Positions 19,837 to 26,473 of a DNA stretch of 26,473 nt are shown here, in pieces (the stretch's first letter is position 1; the number at the start of each line of letters is the position of its first letter). The stretch lies in assembly GCA_000969725.1 (NCBI GenBank), contig JXSR01S033525.1. One strand, written 5' to 3'. The DNA comes from Ophiothrix spiculata (taxonomy: Eukaryota > Echinodermata > Ophiuroidea > Amphilepidida > Ophiotrichidae). A program made the translations under genes and the position numbers. The notes beneath the pieces were generated by a model. It saw nothing but the letters and a program-made list of their open reading frames with translations. It did not search any database and was not told the DNA's origin.

Positions 19837-20310
19837 TTTTTGAATTCTGAATTTGCTTCTAAACTTTTTGCCTACCGCATTTGGGGTTGAGAATGTTTGA
19901 ATAACTCAGCTCTTTGAAGTGAGAGGGACATTCTCGTATGAGTAGACAAAATATATAACCTCGAACATATGCCACAGAGTCAAAATGATGATTACCTAAC
20001 TCTAGCTTTGACATACAGGGAATAAAATTTCTTAACTTAACGTTATTGGTATAAAGGTATTGGTTATATTTCCTAATTGTAAAATATCCTAACTCACAAC
20101 ATGCTGATATAAAATTGCCTAACTCAGCTTCTACAATTGTTATAACTTAGGCTAGGTTATTATAAACATGATAAACCGAAATGCGTCTTCAGAGATGAAA
20201 CCAAAGCAATTGTGGTTGCTTTGTATCATAATTATTTACACAGAAAATTCTCAATAAAAGCAACACAGTACCAAATGTAGATTTTTTTCCCAAAACTAGT
20301 TAGAGAAGGT
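19837..20310. other. Unannotated non-coding DNA
   Basis: No gene or paired termini. Short phrases such as CCTAACTCA and AACTCAGCT recur a few times between 19905 and 20140, without a clear period. Confidence 0.4.
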
Positions 20311-20735
20311 ACACTGAAAAATATTACTGTATTTCTACGATAAAACATGTCTTTTTTGACTGTTAAATCCCGTTAAAACAATTTAACGGTTGTAAAGTAA
20401 TTTCTACGGCAGTTTCCGTAGTTTGACATCGTTCCAGTATTTTACGGAAATATCCCGTTCCATTTGTTGATCGATAACATGTAGTATTTGAAATTCCCCA
20501 TTCACTCACCACGAGTCAATGTGAATTAACCGGTAAGCAGCTGTCATAGCTGTACAATGAATCAAGAGATCTGCTTATACACGAAACGGAGGGTTCCAGG
20601 ATCGAATCCCGCCCGAGCATAATAATAAAAAAAGCTTTTAAGTGCAGATATTTTACTGCCATTATTACATTTTACGGAAATCTGTTAAAATTACGGTAAA
20701 ATGTTGGCAACAGAATTGCTAGGTATTTCAAATGT
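20311..20735. mobile_element. Element with TTTACGG-type subterminal repeats and a tRNA-like core
   Basis: Starts with ACACTGAAAAATATTACTGT. Many copies of TTTACGG, TCTACGG and their complements (TTCCGTA, ACGGTAAAAT) flank a central tRNA-like region on both sides. The right end is decayed past GGCAACAGAATTGC, so the boundary and TSD are uncertain. The architecture matches the element at 12482-13134: motif-dense arms around a Pol III promoter-like centre. Confidence 0.5.
20535..20618 (+). pseudogene. tRNA-like region with B box
   Basis: GATCGAATC (20600-20608) fits the B-box consensus GWTCRANNC and sits in GGTTCCAGGATCGAATCCCG. The upstream half has no convincing A box and the T stem has mismatches. 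It looks like a tRNA-derived remnant rather than a tRNA gene. Confidence 0.4.
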
Positions 20736-20816
20736 TTTTCGATGCTTTCAACATGCATCTTATACTGATTTTTAGATGATTTTTCAACCTTTTTCAATGT
20801 GTTGCAATGTAATCAA

Positions 20817-20991
20817 CCTTTTTCGTGTTATGGACCAAAAACGTGGAACTCTTTGCCAGAGCACATTAAGACAGCTTCCTCAATAGACAATTTCAAGAAA
20901 CTTCTCAAGCATTATGTTTTTTAGGCGCCTTAGTGCAAATTTTTGTTTAGGTTTTGGCGCGGTATAAATAACAGGTAGTAGTAATAGTAGT
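20817..20991 (+). mobile_element. 5'-truncated non-LTR retrotransposon (LINE) tail
   Basis: 175 bases flanked by a perfect 21-bp direct repeat (20796-20816 and 20992-21012, beginning AATGTGTTGCAATGTAATCA). It holds the last 35 codons of ORF2 (20817-20924), a short 3' UTR containing GGCGCGGTATAAATAAC, and a TAG/TAGTAA-type tail ending at 20991. The frame reads YGPKTWNSLPEHIKTASS, then FKKLLKHYVF and a stop. This is the well-known C-terminus of LINE ORF2 proteins of the CR1/L2/Jockey type. The intact frame and exact TSD point to a fairly young insertion. Confidence 0.92.
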
Positions 20992-21012
20992 AATGTGTTG
21001 CAATGTAATCAA

Positions 21013-21599
21013 GTACTAAAGAATTATTAATCACCTTACAATGCTCTTACATTATTATAAAGTTTAACAATGCTCTTATATACTTTACATACTTCTTCAA
21101 CATTGGTAATAAACAGAATGCCATTTAACTTTGGTTACAACATCCATTTGGAGCTGTGCATATCCATTATTACACTGTAAATGAGATGTTGAGAAAGTAT
21201 GGACAAACTGGTGTTTAGGTAGCTAAACATGTTTACAACCTAAGCATGTCCAACTCTTCCTCAGATTTCAAATAGCATTTGCTCATTGAAAACAGTGTAT
21301 TCAATATCATTCTGCTGAAGAGTCTAATGTTTAGATTGTGATTAGATATTTAACATGTTTAAAAAGTATGGACAAAATAGTGTTTTGATTAGTGTTTGAA
21401 ACCGAAGCATGTATTTCAAAAATGGGATCATGTATACATAATGATGTAACTTTCAATATATAATGTATGATTTGGACAATCTTATCAAATGAACTTAATT
21501 TTTCTAAAACACATTTCAACTGAAAAAGTGTCAAGTTAAGTGTACAAGGAAATGTTTAAATTCAAAACACTAAATTTACAGTGATACATGTAGTTGCTT
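21013..21599. other. Unannotated non-coding DNA
   Basis: Between the LINE target duplication and the third partial copy of unit blocks. No gene, RNA or paired termini. A phrase containing GTATGGACAAA..TGGTGTTT (about 21199 and 21367) occurs twice. Confidence 0.4.
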
Positions 21600-21885
21600 T
21601 ACCCATGTTCGCACAGCTCAGTATTAGTTGATATTGCCAATTATGTGTTGTTCCTTAATTCCTACAACATCTCCCTATTGTGCCTCTATTTAAAGATCTT
21701 TTTAACATACAAGGAGGAATGGCGTACTTACATAAGTCATGTTGTCATGGAAACCGTGTATTTAAGGCATCAAATAAGCCCAATCTGTTGTTTGTTATCC
21801 TGAAATGCTAAAGAGAAGTATCATTTGCAGATAGATTTCTTCTCTTAACCCAGAGGGTAAAAATCACATTAGCTTTAAAGATTTA
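21600..21885 (+). repeat. Third partial copy: block related to 6390-6665
   Basis: Starts near GCACAGCTCAGTATTAGTTG and ends at AAAATCACATTAGCTTTAAAG. It includes GTTGTCATGGAAAC at 21741-21754 and the same short frame ending in a TGA as the unit-1 block. Confidence 0.8.
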
Positions 21886-22189
21886 TACATTAGCGTATAT
21901 GTGTTTACATCATGAAATACAGTCAAATTTGTGATAAATCATACAAAAACAACATGACAGGGGAAGCTATGCAAACGTTTTCAGAGACATAACTGCATAA
22001 TTACTTCATAAAATACAGGAACTGTATTATTTCATAAAATACAGGTATGCTCTCAAACTGTTCAAAATGAAGAATTTTGATATTATCATCTACTTAATAT
22101 TTCTATACATTTACCTTTATACTAGAAACATTTGCTATTTAAACCAACGAATTCCCTTAAAACTTGCATTTCTTAAAATTGTCTACGAT

Positions 22190-22335
22190 GTTGTTTTCAC
22201 ATGGATCCGACTCACGATTCATCTATTTAAACATCCCACAAAGGGACAAACGACACGATTGCTTCAGCCATATTGCCATAGCAACCGTTACTTCAAGAAA
22301 TCAGATACTATACAAATGACAACATGTCCACTTGT
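22190..22335 (+). promoter_or_regulatory. Third copy of the promoter-like block
   Basis: Related to 2808-2955 and 14160-14310. ATTGCCATAGCAAC (22272-22285) is kept exactly as in unit 2, while the TATA run has become TATACAAAT (22309-22317). It lies about 760 bases upstream of the CUB exon and could drive it, but no transcript start can be shown. Confidence 0.35.
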
Positions 22336-22864
22336 AGCATATGTCATTTAAGGTGCATACGCTCTTAATTCAAATGACTTGTTATTCGTTTTGTTTTGCT
22401 TCAATATATGGGTGGTTTCAATTCATAAACACCTCAAAATATATGATTTGACATTTAGTCTGACCCCCATAATTCTAAAAATAATTCACATCCTTACGGT
22501 CAAGATACGACTTATGGAATTACAAATGATAATTTAGACTTTTAATGTAGCAACAGTTTGGTGTAAAACGTTGCTTCTTCCAACGTTGTATTTTATGCTA
22601 CCGTATTGATAGCATTGAAAGCCTGATTTTTCATTTTTGATTCTTTCATAAGTATTTGTCCGACAATCTGGTTATTTCCCAACAATATCGGATTATCCGA
22701 ACTGCAAAACGTTTTTGCGATTACGAAAAAAAGAAGCGTCGACTTTTTTAAGAAACCTGTTTAAAAATGTTCCTGAAACAAAATCAATAATCAAAACGAA
22801 ATATAATTTAGAGACTCTACTCTGGATGTATGACAAAAATTGTGTAAAGTTTTTTAATATTTAG
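22336..22864. other. Non-coding DNA upstream of the CUB exon
   Basis: Weak similarity to 3344-3430 continues to about 22430 (GGTGGTTTCAATT). A small hairpin, AAAACGTTG-CTTCTTC-CAACGTT, lies near 22566-22588. No gene is seen. Confidence 0.4.
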
Positions 22865-23000
22865 CATTCAAGCACTTCCTTTCACATCTTCCTTCTATGT
22901 CAAAATGTATCAAACTCTATGAAACATCGGATATTCTGTTAGCTCATCCAAAAATCATTTAACTTGTGTCTTTTGGATGATTTCGCTCGACGGATAAATG
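22865..23000 (+). repeat. Third copy of the block at 8047-8160 and 8730-8900
   Basis: GCATTCAAGCAC, ACATCGGATATTCTGTTAGC and TTTTGGATGATTTCGCTC line up with both unit-1 copies. It ends about 90 bases before the CUB reading frame. Weak likeness in T/A-rich DNA continues to about 23085, but the exon itself has no counterpart after 8950. In that position it may be promoter, 5' UTR or intron. Confidence 0.75.
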
Positions 23001-23090
23001 AGTGAGAGAAAAGAATAAAATCGCTAGTATTAAAATGTTCTTAGATATTTCCTTTTTGTTTATTTAATTCATAGTTTATATCATTTTATA

Positions 23091-23556
23091 ATGTTTGCCT
23101 TCTTTCTTGTTCTCTTTTCTACAGTCACGGTTGGAGAGAAAAGATGTCCATATGAACCAGAGTGTATGCCATTAAATCAGAGAGAAGGAGACATCCGTTT
23201 ACAATTCAATAACATCCCAAATTTCTACCATTGCGCTGTCATCTTTGTTGTACCGCAGAATCACCGAGTCTTCCTCCATACATTGTCCGAGCCTGATGAA
23301 TGTATTGGTTACACAGTGCGTCTCTATGACAATTATGAAATAATCCCGTCCAATGAATTAACACAAGGAAACGAAAATTATTGCCGTAAAGCAGACATTG
23401 GCAAACCAAAATCAAATGATTATCCACGATCATTTATGACGTCAACTAACTATTTCACCATTCAAGTGGATATGAAATGTGAACCTAAAAACTTCAGGCC
23501 TTTATTTTTTAACGTTTACTACCAGTATTTTCAACAAGAAGAAGACCTTTATCAAG
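23091..23556 (+). CDS. CUB-domain exon of a secreted or extracellular protein (partial gene)
   Basis: The frame opens at ATG 23091 and is cut by a consensus donor, CAAG|GTAAGT, after 23556, leaving the exon in phase 1. Residues about 25-147 fit a CUB domain: Cys25 (or 19), then HCAVIFVVP (Cys48, the C-x-I-x-P core), DEC71, LYDN (usual IYDG), NYC98, and a closing F-x-V-x-Y-x-Y strand at about 140-146. Cys130 is an extra cysteine. The Asp usually found three residues after the third cysteine of calcium-binding CUB domains is missing (Tyr74). Residues 1-15 are hydrophobic and could be a signal peptide. The same DNA is also an excellent pyrimidine tract ending in TTTTCTACAG at 23124. Splicing there would give a 432-base, 144-codon, phase 1-1 exon from 23125. 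CUB modules bind proteins or glycans in extracellular proteins; the role here is unknown. Following exons are not recognised in the window. Confidence 0.82.
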
Positions 23557-23562
23557 GTAAGT
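23557..23562 (+). other. 5' splice site (GTAAGT) of the CUB exon
   Basis: Exact GTAAGT after CAAG. The reading frame meets a stop three codons past the exon end, as expected for intron sequence. Confidence 0.85.
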
Positions 23563-24430
23563 AGCCATTTACTGTTAGGGTCATTTTATGCAATATTCAA
23601 GATGGATTCAAGAAATATGTCAAATTATGTAAAAATGTTTTCCTAGAACCATATTGCCGATTGGTTCAACAAGTAATAAAAATGCATTTGGAACAGGAAT
23701 TTCTTTTCTTTCCAAGAGATTGATCAATGATCATATGTCTAAAAGAAATCATAGCAGATAGTAATTTTGAAGGAGTTAAAGTTATAGTAAATGGCTAAAT
23801 GAACTAAATTATTTTGATAAAACACACTAGGTAGTTCAAATCTTTTGTAAATGCATATCAATGTATTTTATGAGCTTTTGTAAACAAGTTTGTTAACTCA
23901 TTACTGATCCTATTCACTGTAGTCATTAAGTGTGGATAATACCCAATTTAGAGTTTGCAATCCGTAACAACTCCTTAATAGAAGGCAATAGACTATCGCC
24001 TACTTTGATGGAAAGGTCTCGTTTATGCAGTAAGATTAATTCGGCACTTCTTTGTCAACTACAATTTGGTAAACTCTCGTAATCTAAAACATTTGTCTTT
24101 TAATGAAATACTTTACGAAGCATTTGAACAAACCTAGTGTATGCAGTTACTCATTTTTTTAAATATATCTAAAAAATGTTCAAAATGTCCGACAATGGCA
24201 GTGAGTATGAAAATTTTTTAACGATTATAATAATAAATTGTTGCATTTCTGCACTTTTGGAATTGAGATGATTTGGTCAGGCCATTGACGGGTCAAAGTT
24301 ATAAATGTTGTACAAAATCTCAATATTTTTACCAAATCTTTTAACGTAAAAATATTCCACAAATAGAAACTACGGACATGTCTTTCAATATATTTTTAAA
24401 AAGAGAAAATAAAGTCAAAATACGTGACTA
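23563..24430. other. Presumed intron sequence
   Basis: AT-rich DNA after the donor with no recognisable second exon. It includes the 95-bp repeat at 23900-23994. Confidence 0.5.
23900..23994 (+). repeat. 95-bp direct repeat, copy 1
   Basis: Matches 26379-26473 with one difference. It starts ATTACTGATCCTATTCACTG. The match runs to the window edge, so its full length is unknown. Just past this copy AGGCAATAGACTATCGCCT is a near-palindrome. Confidence 0.9.
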
Positions 24431-24886
24431 GGGCTCTATTTCATAAAGATTTAAGAATATTCCTAAGTTGGTCTGCAGAACATTAATCATTCCTAAATCC
24501 ACAAATATTTTAGACTTTGAGAAGAATCCATTACATTTCCCAGCAACTTCGGATGATAAATATTAAATCATTATCAGTTGATGTTATTCACATGCAAACT
24601 TGTTAGGAAAATTTAAACAAACCAGAAAAGTTCCTATCTTTATTTAAAATGTTCTTAACTTAAGTTCTGATCTTAATTTGGCTATAGTAGGTCAAAGGTT
24701 AATTACCCACAACTGCATCTATATAGTACAAAGGCAGAAATGTTTAAATTACTCAAATATATTAGCCTTACGTTGGAAAATTTGATCACTTACAAGTTGA
24801 ACATGTTCAAAAATTGTCTTGTTCTGATGTAATTTTAGAAAATTGTACTTAAGAATATTCCTAAATAGCTTTATGAAATAGAGCCC
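24431..24886. mobile_element. TIR element (456 bp) with GGGCTCTATTTCATAAAG ends
   Basis: GGGCTCTATTTCATAAAG at 24431-24448 is repeated inverted and exact at the right end. Just inside each is AAGAATATTCCTAA in the same orientation, a near-palindrome that also pairs with itself. No transposase and no convincing TSD (left CTA, right TGG). It lies in the presumed intron of the CUB gene. Confidence 0.85.
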
Positions 24887-26210
24887 TGGTTAATGTGTTT
24901 TGATATACAAGCAAATTAAACTTGTAAGGCAGATAAAGAGAAAATGTTGGTCCTTTTCATTATAACTTCGAACATGAATGGCCAATTTTCATAAGCTATG
25001 TTTCATTTTTAAGCCTAGTCAATACTTTTCTAATTAATACATGTATAAGTGTATTATGTCAATTGCTGCAGTAATGTACCTTTTGATGCGGGCGTCACAT
25101 ATATGCTGTAATACTAAGTGTAATATTATCCCAATAATGATAATGATGCTTTAATAGTAAATGCAATATTATTATGATATCTAAAGTGCAGCCAATGTGT
25201 CTGTTTCGGTATACATGTATTCAGTCACAACCGTGCTGAATTATTCATATAGCCCCAGTTTGCTTCGATATAAGCTATAAATGATTGTTTTATTAATCAT
25301 AGATTAATATGCAATTTTTCACCCGGTTATCTAGATAACAGATTATTTATTAGTATCGAACACTTGAATTCCATAAATATATATATAATCATGACAAATA
25401 ACATTGTGGTCTTGATCAAAGTGCTGTATAATAATATGTTTTTGATTTGACTATTGCGTCAATGGCTACATTGGGAATATAACACATCATGCAAACGCAT
25501 GCCAGTCACGTTTCCTCTGCACGCTCAAAGAAAGAAGTCGTGACATGTGTCCATCGAACCGCAACGTCAAGTATATTTTTTTAACTTCACGATTCACTTC
25601 TTAAAACAAACAAAATGTTATGTGTGATTTTAACCCAGTATAGCTGAACTACACAACGCTTTTCAAAACGATAGAGAGAGCACCGGCTTCATGCTTCTTT
25701 GGTGTCATAAGCATGATGCTCAAAAGGTCATGGGAAAATTCAGCACACTCCTGCCAAAATTCCCAATACGGTAGTGTTATACGCGTTCGAATGGGGTGAC
25801 ACTCAATGCGTACATGAAAACTTATGCATCTTCCACGCCTTTAAATTGAACAGAGTTTCGTAACATCATTAATTCCTGCTGTAAAATAGCAGTCAATTAT
25901 ATAATGGTTCCCGAGGCGTGACGAGACATGATGAAATTATATTCCTAATCCCAAATTGGCTCATTTCGGTTTGATTTTAATGTCATTATCGCGTCACATG
26001 AGAGACATTAATCCTTGTTCAATAGCAGATTAACAGCTGCAGGCATTAATATTTAAATGATTGCCATGTATATTATTGTATTTAAAGTTCTATATGTTGC
26101 TGTAGCTGATTTCTTCTTCTTTTGAATGCATAGTTTAACGATATTATTGAACTGAATTGGCCGATATGATAAAACATACAGCAATGTGTAAAATACCAAG
26201 TTTATGCTTC
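24887..26210. other. Unannotated non-coding DNA with a family C-like end
   Basis: No exon or RNA gene recognised. At 25076-25098 GTACCTTTTGATGCGGGCG and TCAC, followed by ATAT, resemble the right terminus of family C, but no left partner is seen, so it is a solo or decayed end. Short AT-rich simple sequence lies at 25375-25390. Confidence 0.45.
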
Positions 26211-26212
26211 TA

Positions 26213-26378
26213 CAGGGTGTCCCAATAAAAATGCATCACTTTTATTTTTGATCATATCTCAGAAACCAATAAACAAAACTTTGAATTTTTTTCACAATAT
26301 TATTAAGTATAGTTTAGCCTTTCATCTGTGAAATTTTGAGCAAAATCCGTCGAGCCGTTCTTGAGAAAACTAGAATTT
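26213..26378 (+). mobile_element. Possible mariner/Tc1-type element, left end only
   Basis: TA followed by CAGGGTGTCCCAATAAAAAT resembles termini of IS630/Tc1/mariner elements that insert at TA. The following phrase, GTCGAGCCGTTCTTGAGAAA, also looks like repeat DNA. No right TIR is seen before the 95-bp repeat starts at 26379. The assignment rests on the terminal motif only. Confidence 0.35.
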
Positions 26379-26473
26379 ATTACTGATCCTATTCACTGTA
26401 GTCATTAAGTGTGGATAATACCCAATTTAGAGTTTGCAATCCGTAACAACTCCTTAATAGAAGGCGATAGACT
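26379..26473 (+). repeat. 95-bp direct repeat, copy 2 (runs off the window)
   Basis: Second copy of 23900-23994, 2479 bases downstream, with a single G/A difference in AAGGCGATAG. It starts abruptly after the mariner-like segment and continues beyond the end of the window. Confidence 0.9.

Noticed and set aside
22067-22351. 94-codon plus-strand frame starting MKNFDIIIY
   Set aside because: It crosses the boundary of the promoter-like block, has low-complexity AT-driven composition, and is not open in the paralogous blocks.
23239-23433. Minus-strand frame of 64 codons
   Set aside because: Shadow of the CUB exon on the opposite strand.
1-26473. CRISPR array, bacterial operon or prophage
   Set aside because: No regularly spaced identical repeats with unique spacers, no dense coding, and a canonical eukaryotic splice donor is present.

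Overview
This is a eukaryotic, metazoan-looking window. It is AT-rich, has no operon-like gene packing, and is full of short terminal-inverted-repeat (TIR) elements. It also holds a truncated LINE tail, tRNA-like sequences and one clean secreted/extracellular-type exon that ends in a consensus GT splice donor. The repeat types suggest a marine invertebrate, possibly a bivalve or other mollusc, but nothing here proves the species.

Layout. Positions 497-9951 and 11325-19036 are two copies (units 1 and 2) of one large tandem segmental duplication. A 1.37 kb spacer (9952-11324) separates them, most of it a more diverged copy of the 3.76-4.93 kb part of the unit. A third, very partial and shuffled copy of unit blocks lies at about 21600-23000. 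The units differ mainly by insertions and deletions, so each often shows the empty site of an element present in the other. From these pairs I defined several non-autonomous DNA transposons with boundaries and target-site duplications (TSDs): family A (1510, 7291, 8161), family B (7527, 16274), a GGATCAAA-rich element with a tRNA-like core (12482-13134), a 172-bp element with an AT TSD (15390-15561), a 1-kb element with an ATAG TSD (17287-18298) and an element with TTTGTCTCAAAGCTC arms (2956-3343). Family C (19166, and a fragment at 16829) was recognised from its inverted termini. Families A, B and C all have GTGA-type ends flanked by ATAT or ATTT.

Coding content is small. On the minus strand each unit holds a broken copy of the last exon of an unrecognised protein (2013-2696 and 13326-14064). 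Smaller decayed pieces lie at 1280-1385 and 12062-12246. The two large copies carry different disabling lesions. On the plus strand, 23091-23556 encodes a CUB-domain exon ending in a phase-1 donor. It is either a first exon with a signal peptide or an internal phase 1-1 exon beginning at 23125. The only retrotransposon protein sequence is a 35-codon LINE ORF2 tail (20817-20924) with a perfect 21-bp TSD.

Possible regulatory DNA: a block of about 150 bp is kept in all three copies (2808-2955, 14160-14310, 22190-22335). It has an RFX X-box-like palindrome about 30 bases upstream of a TATA-like run. A second X-box-like site lies in another retained block (6390 and 21600). From about 23.56 kb to the end the sequence is non-coding, with one 456-bp TIR element, a mariner-like left end, and a 95-bp near-perfect repeat that runs off the window edge.
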